From: Treponema porcinum | GTDB lineage: Bacteria > Spirochaetota > Spirochaetia > Treponematales > Treponemataceae | Direction: 5' to 3' | Length of the DNA stretch: 64,000 nt | NCBI RefSeq assembly: GCF_900167145.1 | Contig: NZ_FUWG01000009.1 | Coordinates: 1-64,000, forward strand | Part shown: piece by piece, positions 41,705 through 51,037 of the stretch | Layout of the letters: the number at the start of each line of letters is the position of its first letter | Position numbering within the stretch: the first letter of the stretch is position 1 | Notes under the pieces: generated by a model | The model's input: the letters and a program-made list of their open reading frames with translations, nothing else | The model's database searches: none | What the model was told of the DNA's origin: nothing | Translations under genes and position numbers: made by a program

Positions 41705-42508
41705 TTACCTGCTGGAACCTGATTTCTGGTCGGCATCCATCTTATCTTTCCAGACAAGAGCCTTTTTCTTGATTTCTTCTGCCGTTTTTGCATCATTTAA
41801 TGCAAGCGCAAGTTTATGGCGCGCAAGCAGGAATTTTATGCCGTTACGCATATCGTCAATCCGCCGTGTAGAAAGTTCATATTTATCGCGGTAACCGGAA
41901 GCTGATGCATCAAGAAGTTTTATAAGCATACGAATATATAAAACCACTGTTTCATAATCTTCGTTATTTGGATCAAAATATGCCTTTGCAGCCTTGCGCA
42001 TATCAAGGCAGTTCTTTGCAACAACGGCAAACCTTCCTTTCAGTTCAATAAAAGACCATTTCCATTTACTGTTATCGCCGAAAGCATCTTCCAGAAGCGT
42101 AATTGCAAGACCAAGCTTTCTTATAAGGTAGAAACGCTTTGCAACAGGATAGTCTGCAATCTGCTCATAATTCTTTGCAAGGTCAACATACGGAATATCA
42201 ATAATATTCGTAACAAGTTCCTCTAAATAAATTATAGCCTTGTATAAAATTTTTCGGGCATCATTCAGCGCATCGTTATTTTTCACTTCAAGGATTTTCA
42301 AGGAAATGCTGTTCTGCGCCATATACAGTGAAGCAACATAAATCATATCTTCGCACAGCATCAGTTTTTTATAAGGAGCTTCCTTTCCGCCGCCGGCAAT
42401 GGCATTAAGAACTGTTTTTTCTTTGCTCAAAATAGCAGTGATTTTTGACTGATATGGTTTTATTGCATCAGCGAATTCCAGTCTTGTTACTTCAGAAATC
42501 TTTGCCAT
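41705..42508 (-). CDS. Conserved helical protein of unknown function
   Basis: A 267-residue soluble, largely helical protein with no signal peptide, membrane segment or recognised motif. Rich in Lys, Ala and Leu. A pattern of paired helices (for example LEDAFGDNSKWKWSFIELKGR) could form a repeat bundle. It lies 5 bp upstream of the HD-domain gene and looks like a Treponema-restricted partner. I do not recognise the family. Confidence 0.7.
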   Translation of the reverse strand: MAKISEVTRLEFADAIKPYQSKITAILSKEKTVLNAIAGGGKEAPYKKLMLCEDMIYVASLYMAQNSISLKILEVKNNDALNDARKILYKAIIYLEELVTNIIDIPYVDLAKNYEQIADYPVAKRFYLIRKLGLAITLLEDAFGDNSKWKWSFIELKGRFAVVAKNCLDMRKAAKAYFDPNNEDYETVVLYIRMLIKLLDASASGYRDKYELSTRRIDDMRNGIKFLLARHKLALALNDAKTAEEIKKKALVWKDKMDADQKSGSSR

Positions 42509-42566
42509 ATAATCTCCTGTAAAAAGTCAATAAGGATTTTTTTTTATTTCCAATCTAACTTTTTAA

Positions 42567-42594
42567 GCACATTCACAGTGAAATAAGAATGTGC
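42567..42594 (-). terminator. Hairpin downstream of recN
   Basis: GCACATTC (42567-42574) pairs with GAATGTGC (42587-42594). On the minus strand it is followed by TTAAAAAG rather than a T-run, so termination is uncertain. A TCTGCAA/TTGCAGA pair lies nearby at about 42605-42630. Confidence 0.45.
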
Positions 42595-42690
42595 AGTTGA
42601 TTAAAGTCTGCAACGCAAACTTTTTGCAGATAAAAGCCCGACATTCTGACGGCATTTATCTTACACCCATATTGTTTTATCAGCTGTGTA

Positions 42691-44385
42691 TCAGTGCGCT
42701 TTTTGAAGCATTGCACGAGCATGTTCAAGAGATTCCTGAGTATCAGAATCACCGGAAAGCATACGTGCAATCTCTGCAACGCGCTGCTCGCCCTCTACAT
42801 ACTGAACGGAAGACGCTGTTTTTCCGCCTTCAACAGCTTTTCTAATCTTTATTTGATTATCGGCATAAACTGCAATGCTCGCGAGATGCGTTATACAGAA
42901 AATCTGACGATTTACGGCAAGAGCTTTCATATGCCTGCCGAGAGCAGCGGCAATTTCTCCGCCGATACCGGTATCAATTTCATCAAAGACAAGCGTTTCT
43001 ACCGGGTCAATCTGCGCAAAAATCGTTTTTATCGCAAGCATAACGCGTGAAAGTTCGCCGCCGCTGGCAATTTTTGCAAGCGGAAGGAGCGGAGAACCGA
43101 CATTCGAAGCAATAAGAAATTCCACATTGTCCATTCCGTACGGTCCGCACTTCTGCTCAATATCCGTGCCGGGCTTTTCGTTTATGCTGACGGCAAAACG
43201 CGCACCTTTCATACCGAGCGCAGAAAGAATTGCCTCTACCTCGCCGGAAAGCGTATCTCCGGCAGCACGGCGTTTTTCAGAGATTTTTTTTGCGGCAATA
43301 TACGCCTGTTTTTCAAGAGCTGTAATTTCTGCCCGAAGCGAATCTTTGTCCTGACCGCCTGCACTAAGCTGTTCAAGCTTGCGTTTTGCATCTTCGTAGT
43401 AATCAAAAACTTCCTGAAGCGGCGCACTTTGGGAAGACGCATACTTTTTCTTAAGGTTATAAATTAAAGAAAGGCGCTCCTGAACTTCAGACAGGTGAAC
43501 CGGGTCATACACAAGTTTCTGCGAATAGGAAAAAAATTCTTCTGAAATGTCAGAAAGTTCATAAAAGGCAGACTCCAGACGAGAATCAAGCTGATTTAAT
43601 GTTCTGTCAAATGAAGAAGCCTGCTGACTTTCACGCCGCGCCTTTTTTAAAAGAGGAATAATTCCCGACTCTCCGCCATCAAGCAGCGTTTTTACGGATT
43701 CAATGCCGGCGTACAGTTTTTCAAAGGAAGAAAGCCTGCTTTCTTCAGCCTCAAGCGACTCGTCTTCACCGGGAGAAAGTTTTGCCTCTTCAATTTCATT
43801 GACTGCAAACGTATACATATCAATGTTATGCGCACGTTCCGCATCAGAAAAATCAAGCTGCGCAAGAAGCTTGCGCTTTTCTACAATCGCCGTATACAAA
43901 CCAGTAAACGCAGAAACTTCTTCCGTAATTCCAGCGCGGGCATCAAGAAATTTCCGGTGTTCGGGAACGCGCATAAGCGACTGATGGTCGTGCTGACCGT
44001 GAATGTCAACAAGAAATGCAGAAAAATCGGCAAGGTCAGTACGCGTTACAGGAACTGCACCAATCCAGGCGCCGGACTTTCCGGTATCACGCACAAAGCG
44101 CCTTAGAAGAATTCTGTCGTTTTCCGGCTCAATTCCGTGTTCAGAAAGCCATTCAGAAGCAGCTCCTTTCTGAGGAATGACAAACGTTCCGCAAACGCTT
44201 GCCTCGTGACAGCCTGCGCGTATCTGGGAAATTTCCGCCTTTCCACCCAACAAAAAAGAAACGGCACCTATTATAATAGATTTTCCTGCACCAGTTTCGC
44301 CGGAAAGAACGGTAAATCCCTTTGAAAATTCAATATGTTCAGATTCGATTATCGCAAAATCTTTTATAGTAAGATCTTCAAGCAT
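42691..44385 (-). CDS. recN: DNA repair protein RecN
   Basis: A 564-residue SMC-like ATPase for double-strand-break repair. Walker A SGETGAGKSIIIGA near residue 29, two helical coiled-coil arms in the middle, the signature LSRVMLAIKT segment with ASGGE before it, and Walker B VFDEIDTGIGG near 465. Complete. It overlaps nadK by 8 bp, so the two are translationally coupled, a frequent bacterial pairing. Confidence 0.95.
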   Translation of the reverse strand: MLEDLTIKDFAIIESEHIEFSKGFTVLSGETGAGKSIIIGAVSFLLGGKAEISQIRAGCHEASVCGTFVIPQKGAASEWLSEHGIEPENDRILLRRFVRDTGKSGAWIGAVPVTRTDLADFSAFLVDIHGQHDHQSLMRVPEHRKFLDARAGITEEVSAFTGLYTAIVEKRKLLAQLDFSDAERAHNIDMYTFAVNEIEEAKLSPGEDESLEAEESRLSSFEKLYAGIESVKTLLDGGESGIIPLLKKARRESQQASSFDRTLNQLDSRLESAFYELSDISEEFFSYSQKLVYDPVHLSEVQERLSLIYNLKKKYASSQSAPLQEVFDYYEDAKRKLEQLSAGGQDKDSLRAEITALEKQAYIAAKKISEKRRAAGDTLSGEVEAILSALGMKGARFAVSINEKPGTDIEQKCGPYGMDNVEFLIASNVGSPLLPLAKIASGGELSRVMLAIKTIFAQIDPVETLVFDEIDTGIGGEIAAALGRHMKALAVNRQIFCITHLASIAVYADNQIKIRKAVEGGKTASSVQYVEGEQRVAEIARMLSGDSDTQESLEHARAMLQKAH

Positions 44386-45223
44386 GAGGACCTCCCGACC
44401 AGTTTAATTTTGAGCGAAGCGCTCCGTAGAATTTATTAGTTGTACAGCCGACAAGCTTTACTTTTTCCTGAAGCCTGCGGATTTTTATGCAGTCGCCTTC
44501 GTGAAGGTCAAACGGTTTTTGCCCGTCAATTGTAATAATCACGTCATTTTCTCTGGACGGCAGAATCGTTATTCCGACTTCCCCTCTCGGACTGAGAACA
44601 AGAGGCCTAGACGAAAGGGAGAAAGAATTTATAGGCGTAAGGACAAGCGCATCAAGTTCCGGGTCAATGATAGGACCTCCTGCAGAAGCCGAATATGCCG
44701 TTGAACCGGTAGCCGTACTGATAATGATGCCGTCTGCCTTAAACGTTCCGAGCGGCACGTCGTTATATGACACAGTAAACATAATTGTCCGCGCGGCAGT
44801 CTTTGCGCAAATTACAACATCATTCAGCCCTATTCCTGAAAAAGGCTCTGACTGACGCGTTGAAACAAGCGCCGCATTCAGCATATTGCGCTCATCCACT
44901 TCGGATTTTCCTGCAAGGAACAAGTCAAGTTCTTTCTGCCATTCATTTTTCTGAATGCTTGCAATAAATCCGAATTCTCCAAGATTTACAGGAAACACAG
45001 GAATTTTATTTTTTACGCATCCGCGCGCCGCAAAAAGAACGGTTCCGTCACCGCCGAGCGTTATTACAAAGTCAAATCCTGTAAACGGATTTTCCGTACT
45101 GAAACCGTCAAAACAAAATACAAATGATTCTATTGATTTTGCGGCAAGATACGACTGTATCATCCTGCCCAAATTCTGAGATTCATCTTTATGTGTATTA
45201 ACGACTATCAGGCATTTCTTCAT
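44378..45223 (-). CDS. nadK: NAD kinase
   Basis: A 281-residue enzyme that phosphorylates NAD to NADP. The diagnostic GGDGT motif (ITLGGDGTVLFAAR near residue 56-60) and the second conserved block GSTAYSASAGGPIIDP near 175 are present, with a typical NLGEFGFIA segment near 82. Upstream of and overlapping recN. Confidence 0.95.
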   Translation of the reverse strand: MKKCLIVVNTHKDESQNLGRMIQSYLAAKSIESFVFCFDGFSTENPFTGFDFVITLGGDGTVLFAARGCVKNKIPVFPVNLGEFGFIASIQKNEWQKELDLFLAGKSEVDERNMLNAALVSTRQSEPFSGIGLNDVVICAKTAARTIMFTVSYNDVPLGTFKADGIIISTATGSTAYSASAGGPIIDPELDALVLTPINSFSLSSRPLVLSPRGEVGITILPSRENDVIITIDGQKPFDLHEGDCIKIRRLQEKVKLVGCTTNKFYGALRSKLNWSGGPHA

Positions 45224-45243
45224 ATTACCAGCTATAAATAAGG

Positions 45244-46371
45244 TTACGGCAGCGTACCGAGCACTTTTACAATTTTTGCAATATTAGAGTGCGAAAGGCG
45301 CGGATACAGAGGAAACAGCGCACATCGCAGAAAAAGCGATTTTGCACGTATGCAGCTGTCCTCAAGAAGTTCCTGTTTCAGTGCAATTACAGAATCTTCG
45401 TATGCCGGAACAATCTCGATGTCTTTTTTTGCCGCATACTGCTTTACATCCTTAAAAGCACTTGTAAGGACAAGCGGGAACGATGACATCGTAGACGTAT
45501 AATCAAGAGCAGCATTCTGTTTTTCAGAACCGTCCTCACCTTTCTGAACTTCAGGCGCAAGAAGTTCCCCGGTATTGTTGGAACGGGAGAACAGTTTATG
45601 CCTTCCTGACATACAGGCGCGTTTATACAGCGCAAAAATTTCTTTACGAGCCGTTTCGTTTCGCGGAAATTCCTTAAGCTGAACAAGCCCCAGTGCACAG
45701 TTTATATCAGGAAGCTGCTCTACAGAAGGGATTTCATCAACAAATTTTTTAAGTACAATCCATTCGCGCCGAGAAGGAGCCATAATAACGGCACCTCCGC
45801 CGGCAGTAATAACGTCACGTTCTTCAAGTCCGAGAATTGAATACACCCCGAACGAGCCTGCTTTCTGAGGTTCAGCAGCTTCCCCTTTTTCATCAACGGA
45901 AGGAACAAGAGCGCCGGCGCTTCTGGAAATGTCTTCTATCACCGGAATGTCAAGCGCCATAATCGATTCCATATCAGGGAGAATTCCCATTGATTCGTGA
46001 AGCAGCAAAAGCCTTCCGCCGTGATTTATGCCGCGCTGTACAATTTCTGCATTTACAAGACCTGTAGCTTCATCAACGTCAAGTACAAGCGGAACATAGC
46101 CTAAATCTTCCACCGCCTGATAATGCCACGAAGGAGCAAGCGCAGAAATCATTATCGTTCCGCCCTGCTCAAAATCAATTGCCCTGAGCGCAAGTTTCAG
46201 TGCAGACTGCGGACTTCTAAGGGCAGCAGCACCGTCGCAGCCGAAAAACTGCTTAACCTGCTGAATAAAACGCGCATTCAGTTCACCAGGTCCGATTTTT
46301 TCATCAACCATACACGTAAGTACGGCATCCATTTCTTTTCGTCTAATTGTTGTGCTATATGTGTGTATCAT
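45244..46371 (-). CDS. DegT/DnrJ/EryC1-fold protein lacking the PLP lysine
   Basis: A 375-residue protein with the sugar-aminotransferase fold (IGPGELNARFIQQVKQFFGCDGAAALRSPQSALKLALRAI at the start, then IPVIEDISRSAGALVP with the PLP-ring Asp). Where the family has the Schiff-base lysine (S-F-x4-K-x5-GG), this protein reads YSILGLEERDVITAGGGA with no Lys. It is therefore probably not a PLP aminotransferase; a dehydratase-like, binding or scaffold role is possible. It sits between nadK and cheW. Confidence 0.75.
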   Translation of the reverse strand: MIHTYSTTIRRKEMDAVLTCMVDEKIGPGELNARFIQQVKQFFGCDGAAALRSPQSALKLALRAIDFEQGGTIMISALAPSWHYQAVEDLGYVPLVLDVDEATGLVNAEIVQRGINHGGRLLLLHESMGILPDMESIMALDIPVIEDISRSAGALVPSVDEKGEAAEPQKAGSFGVYSILGLEERDVITAGGGAVIMAPSRREWIVLKKFVDEIPSVEQLPDINCALGLVQLKEFPRNETARKEIFALYKRACMSGRHKLFSRSNNTGELLAPEVQKGEDGSEKQNAALDYTSTMSSFPLVLTSAFKDVKQYAAKKDIEIVPAYEDSVIALKQELLEDSCIRAKSLFLRCALFPLYPRLSHSNIAKIVKVLGTLP

Positions 46372-46373
46372 TT

Positions 46374-46850
46374 CTACTGAATTTCAATAATTTTCTGGAG
46401 TTCTTTAGATTCAAATAATTTCTGAGTGTTCAGGATTATCAGATATGAATCTTCCTCCCTTACTACGCCGGAAATATATTCAGAACCGATACCTCCCATC
46501 ATCTGCGGCGGCTCCTGCACATCGCTCTGGTTCACCGTAACAACACGAGAAACTTTATCTATAATAATTCCGATTTTTGTTCCCTGAATGTTCAGAATAA
46601 TAAAACCACTTTCAAGTTCATCAAGTTCTACATCTCCGTTTTCAGTTCCTATGTGAAAACGGCGGTGCAAGTCTATGATTGGAATAATCTCGCTGCGAAG
46701 ATTTAAAATACCGACCATATAATACGGCGCGTTCGGAATTGCACGGATAGTCTGTAACTTTACAATTTCCTTAACGTCCATAATATTTACTCCGTACAAT
46801 TCCTCTCCAAGACGGAACGTTACCAACTGAAACTGAGAATCTTCTGCCAT
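46374..46850 (-). CDS. cheW: Chemotaxis coupling protein CheW
   Basis: A 158-residue CheW-domain protein (FRLGEELYGVNIMDVKEIV, IRAIPNAPYYMVGILNLRSEIIPIIDLHRRF, then GIIIDKVSRVVTV). CheW links methyl-accepting receptors to the CheA kinase. The motile spirochaete lifestyle fits. Only 2 bp separate it from the aminotransferase-fold gene downstream. Confidence 0.93.
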   Translation of the reverse strand: MAEDSQFQLVTFRLGEELYGVNIMDVKEIVKLQTIRAIPNAPYYMVGILNLRSEIIPIIDLHRRFHIGTENGDVELDELESGFIILNIQGTKIGIIIDKVSRVVTVNQSDVQEPPQMMGGIGSEYISGVVREEDSYLIILNTQKLFESKELQKIIEIQ

Positions 46851-47029
46851 ACGTATCTCCCATTAGAAAGACATCAGAAACGCACACGGGCGTTCTGCTA
46901 TGTTAGTGCCGGAATCATATTTCATCTATAAATAAACATCCGGTTTTATAAGAATACACCGAAATGTACTGTTTTGCAATCGTTCAAAGTCCGTATTGCG
47001 CGAATCATCATTACAGCCGCCAGAACGGA

Positions 47030-47782
47030 CTAACTGTCCACCGTAAAAAGCGATACTGCAAGCACATTTTTTGCACCGGCAGACTTCAGGACAGACGCAC
47101 AGCTTTCTACAGTTGCTCCGGTCGTAATGACGTCATCAAGAAGGCAGACAGTATCAGGAACGGAAAAAATACCATCTTTCATACAATATGATTTTCCGAC
47201 AGTCTCAATGCGCCCTGTCCTTGCAAGCGTTTTCTGTTCGGTGACAGACCGTCGCTCAAGAATACGGAGAACGGTAAAGCCGTACTCATATTCAAGAAAT
47301 TCCGAAAGTTCCTGAACCTGATCCCATCCTTCGCGCCGTATTTTCCCAGGGCGTGGCGGTACGGGAATAACGGCAAAATCCGGAAAATAATTACTCAGTT
47401 CCCGAAGCCTTGATGCGAGTTTCCCTGCAAAAAACGGCGACAGCTGCCTTTCTTCCTGCATTTTCCAGCGGCACAAAAGGTCAATGTTCCACAGGCGGTA
47501 TGAAAAAAGCGGAAAAACGCCGTCCGTATGCTGAAGGACAGACGATTTCCGGCACTCCGTACAGATTTCATTTTCGGAAACAAGCCTTTTTCCGCACACC
47601 CGGCAAATTCCGAAAGAGATTGTTCTCACCGAAAAATACGTCTTTTCGCATTTTTCACACACAGGAACTACGCGGCACGACGCTTCGCACACCGCACAGT
47701 TCTGACCGTTACCCAAAATCGCTGCCACAAGCCGCAGAATGTAAATCAACTGCTGCCACAGTACAAAAATATATTTTTTCAC
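47030..47782 (-). CDS. comF: ComF family phosphoribosyltransferase-like protein
   Basis: About 250 residues from a GTG at 47782 (start uncertain; a TTG at 47893 would overlap mutS). It has an N-terminal zinc-finger region (CAVCEASC...CEKCEK, then CRVCGKRL...CTEC) and a C-terminal type I PRTase domain with the PRPP loop VCLLDDVITTGATVESC near the end. ComF proteins serve DNA uptake or repair in other bacteria; a general role is unproven here. Convergence with no gene; it lies just downstream of mutS. Confidence 0.82.
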   Translation of the reverse strand: MKKYIFVLWQQLIYILRLVAAILGNGQNCAVCEASCRVVPVCEKCEKTYFSVRTISFGICRVCGKRLVSENEICTECRKSSVLQHTDGVFPLFSYRLWNIDLLCRWKMQEERQLSPFFAGKLASRLRELSNYFPDFAVIPVPPRPGKIRREGWDQVQELSEFLEYEYGFTVLRILERRSVTEQKTLARTGRIETVGKSYCMKDGIFSVPDTVCLLDDVITTGATVESCASVLKSAGAKNVLAVSLFTVDS

Positions 47783-47855
47783 ATAATATATATCGCGGCG
47801 TTTTGTAAAAAAAGGCAGTTTTTGCAGAAAAAATTTACAAAAAAAGCAAAAAAAT

Positions 47856-50471
47856 CTATCTTCCGCTAAGCGCTTTTTTCCAGCGCGCAACAAGCTGAAG
47901 CGCAGAAATCGGCGTCATATTATCTGTATCGGCGGAAAGAATTTCATCAAGGATAATCTCCTCGTCGCTGAACAGTCCCGGCGCGCAGGGTGACGGAACT
48001 GTCTGATTTTGCAAAACAGTTTTTTCCTCATACTCAGGAACTGAATCAAGGACAGGTTTGTTTTCCGCCACAGACTGTATATGTTCAAGAATGACGTTTG
48101 CGCGGTCAATGACTGCCTGCGGAATGCCGGCAAGCCGGGCAACGTGAATTCCATAAGAGTTTTCCGAAGCGCCAGTCTTTATTTTTCGGAGAAAAGTTAT
48201 TTTTCCGCCCTGTTCCGCAACGTCCATACATAAAAGTTCCATATTCGGATGCTCAATGCGCGTAAGTTCGTGATAATGCGTTGCAAACAGAGTCCTGCAC
48301 CGGACTGTATTCAAAAGATATTCAGATACAGCCCAGGCGATTGAAAGACCGTCCTCCGTGCTTGTACCTCTTCCAACTTCATCCATAATTACAAGCGAAC
48401 GGTCAGTTGCAGAGCGCAGGATATTCGCCGTTTCAGTCATTTCCACCAAAAAAGTAGACTCTCCGCGGGCAAGATTATCGCTTGCACCTACGCGGCAGAA
48501 AATCCTGTCTGCAATTCCGATTTCAGCCGTTTTTGCAGGAACAAACGAACCTATTTGGGCAAGAAGCGAAATCAGCGCATTCTGCCGCAGATACGTACTT
48601 TTTCCTGCCATATTCGGTCCTGTAATCAGTCCGAATGACGGCTTTTCGTCATCATCTGCGCTTATGCATAAATCATTCGGAACAAACTCGCCCTTAGGAA
48701 GATGATTTTCCACAACAGGATGGCGTGCCGCAGTCACATAAAAACGCCTGTCTTCCGTTATTACAGGACGCACCCAGCCGTGAATGCACGCAGCCTGCGC
48801 AAAAGAACACGCCGCATCGGTACAGGCGATTTCAGCAGCTGTCTGCATAAGATACGGAACGTAATCGTGGAGTTTTGTGCGGACTTCAAGGAACAAATCG
48901 CGTTCCAGTTCCAGAATACGCGTTCCAGCCTCGTTCAGTTCGTGCTCAAGTTCCTGAAGGCGCGCAGTAGTATAGCGGTCGCCGTTTACAAGAGCGCGGC
49001 GCATAATAAAATTCTCAGGAACGGAAGAGAGCTTCCCCTTGCTTACTTCTATAAAATAGCCGAACGCGTTTGTATATTTTATGCGGAGCGTAGAAATCCC
49101 CGTCCTTTCACGTTCCTCCGCCTCATACTCAGAAAGAATTTTATCAAAATTGTCGTGAACGTCCCGCCAGTGATCAAGTTCCTCAGACCAGCCGGTTCTT
49201 ATAATTCCGCCTTCCGTAAGGGCAGTTGAAGGCTCGTCCATAATCGCATTCTGAATTAAATCTATTATTTCAACGGCTTTCTGCGCGTCGATTTCGGCAA
49301 AATCGTATTCGGAAAGTTCCTCGCGCACCGTAAGCCAGGCAACAAGACTTGAACGGAGCGCCTGAAGATCCTTTGCGTGCGCCCTGTCCATTGCAATTCG
49401 TCCGGCAAGACGCTCGACGTCAAGGACAGATGCAAGATTTTTCCGGACGTGTTCCATCAAAGTGCGGTTATCTACGAACAGGGAAACATGATTTTGCCGC
49501 GCCTCAATTTTTCCCTTGTCAGTAAGCGGATACAAAAGCCACTGACGTATCATTCGGTTTCCCATCGCCGTTTCGGCATAATTTACGCATTCAAGAAGCG
49601 TAAACTGGTTTGAAGAATCGCGCAAATTTTCCACAATCTCAAGATTTCTGCGTGAAGAATCATCAATTATCAGATACTGGCTGTCGTGATATGTTTTTAT
49701 GCCGCTTACGTGCGGAACGGGAGAATTCGTAGTTTTTTCAAGATAATCAAGAAGAAAACCTGCTGCAGGAACTTCACAAGACGTTTCCGTAAGCCCGAAT
49801 GGCTGGAGCGAAGCAGTCTTAAACTGCGCGCACAGTTTTTTATAGCCAAGTTCAGCGTTAAAATCCCAGTCCGGATAATATGAAACGGACATTCCCGGAT
49901 ATTCTTCAAGCGCGCTTTGGACAGTTCCGTTATTTTTCAAGGATTGCGGAAGCAGCATTTCTTTAGGTGAACAGCGCCCGAGTTCCTTAGGAAACTGCTC
50001 CGTCATATCAGAAGCGTTCCAGGACGTCGCACAGAAAGAAGAAGTCGTAACGTCTATGAACGCAAAACCTGTTTTTCCCCGAAAAACGCACAGCGCGGCA
50101 AGATAATTATTCGAATTTCCTTCAAGGTATTCTGACTCAACCGCAGTTCCCGGCGTAATGGTTTCAACAACCTTTCGTTCCGTAAGTCCCTTCGCCTTAG
50201 GGTCGCCAACCTGTTCGCATATAACAATTTTTTTTCCAAGACGCAGAAGGCGCGAAATGTACACTTTCGACGCGTGATAAGGAATTCCGCACATAGGCGC
50301 AGTTCCCTTATGCGTAAGCGTTAAATTCAAAAGACGCGATACTTCTACCGCATCCTCCATAAACATTTCGTAAAAATCTCCCAGCCGGAAGAACAGGACT
50401 TCATTTTTATGCTCGCTCTTTATGCGCATATACTGCTGCATAACAGGAGTGAGCGTCATTTCATTTTCCAT
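47856..50471 (-). CDS. mutS: DNA mismatch repair protein MutS
   Basis: An 871-residue mismatch-recognition ATPase. The mismatch-reading Phe-x-Glu is in RLGDFYEMF near residue 30. Walker A is GPNMAGKSTYLRQ near 610, the D-loop/Walker B block is LVIMDEVGRGTSTEDGLSIAWA near 690, followed by LFATHYHEL. Complete. It follows ompH by 17 bp. Confidence 0.97.
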   Translation of the reverse strand: MENEMTLTPVMQQYMRIKSEHKNEVLFFRLGDFYEMFMEDAVEVSRLLNLTLTHKGTAPMCGIPYHASKVYISRLLRLGKKIVICEQVGDPKAKGLTERKVVETITPGTAVESEYLEGNSNNYLAALCVFRGKTGFAFIDVTTSSFCATSWNASDMTEQFPKELGRCSPKEMLLPQSLKNNGTVQSALEEYPGMSVSYYPDWDFNAELGYKKLCAQFKTASLQPFGLTETSCEVPAAGFLLDYLEKTTNSPVPHVSGIKTYHDSQYLIIDDSSRRNLEIVENLRDSSNQFTLLECVNYAETAMGNRMIRQWLLYPLTDKGKIEARQNHVSLFVDNRTLMEHVRKNLASVLDVERLAGRIAMDRAHAKDLQALRSSLVAWLTVREELSEYDFAEIDAQKAVEIIDLIQNAIMDEPSTALTEGGIIRTGWSEELDHWRDVHDNFDKILSEYEAEERERTGISTLRIKYTNAFGYFIEVSKGKLSSVPENFIMRRALVNGDRYTTARLQELEHELNEAGTRILELERDLFLEVRTKLHDYVPYLMQTAAEIACTDAACSFAQAACIHGWVRPVITEDRRFYVTAARHPVVENHLPKGEFVPNDLCISADDDEKPSFGLITGPNMAGKSTYLRQNALISLLAQIGSFVPAKTAEIGIADRIFCRVGASDNLARGESTFLVEMTETANILRSATDRSLVIMDEVGRGTSTEDGLSIAWAVSEYLLNTVRCRTLFATHYHELTRIEHPNMELLCMDVAEQGGKITFLRKIKTGASENSYGIHVARLAGIPQAVIDRANVILEHIQSVAENKPVLDSVPEYEEKTVLQNQTVPSPCAPGLFSDEEIILDEILSADTDNMTPISALQLVARWKKALSGR

Positions 50472-50488
50472 TATTGTAAAACCGGTGA

Positions 50489-51013
50489 TTATAATCCTAA
50501 ATCAGCAATAACCTGCTCCGTTATGTCAACAGAACTGGAATACCACAAAATCGCATTTGCCTGCTGAAGGCTCAAAATCATACTGTAGCCGCCGCTTTCT
50601 GCAATTTTTGCAAGGGAATCATACAATTTTTTATAAAAAGCATCGGAACTCTGCAATGACTTCTGAATAGACTCAAGCTCAATGTTTTTTGCGTTCGTAT
50701 ATTCGACAAGAAATTCAGATTTTTTGGAAATTTCAGCCTGAACGCGCTGTGCCTGTGCGTCATTGTCAGCTTTTTCATATTCAAGTTTTTTCAGCTGAAG
50801 TTTCTGAAGTTCATCTGTATATTTGTTGATTTCTTCCTGAAATTCTGCCTTCTTCTTTTCATAATTACGAACCGGCGCAGAATTACGGAAATATGCATTA
50901 TAAACTTTTGCCGTATCAACAACACCGAATTTTGTAATCTGCTGTGCATACAGACCGGAACCTGCCGCCATAAAAAAAAGTACGCCAATCAGTGCAAAAA
51001 ATCTCTTCTTCAT
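50489..51013 (-). CDS. OmpH/Skp family periplasmic chaperone
   Basis: A 174-residue exported protein with a signal peptide (cleavage near LYAQQ) and a long coiled-coil (about 50-125, rich in Glu/Lys) typical of Skp/OmpH. It carries unfolded outer-membrane proteins across the periplasm to BamA. Placed 24 bp after bamA, the conserved spirochaetal arrangement. Confidence 0.87.
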   Translation of the reverse strand: MKKRFFALIGVLFFMAAGSGLYAQQITKFGVVDTAKVYNAYFRNSAPVRNYEKKKAEFQEEINKYTDELQKLQLKKLEYEKADNDAQAQRVQAEISKKSEFLVEYTNAKNIELESIQKSLQSSDAFYKKLYDSLAKIAESGGYSMILSLQQANAILWYSSSVDITEQVIADLGL

Positions 51014-51037
51014 AAAAACTCCTTTTAGAAAAACATA

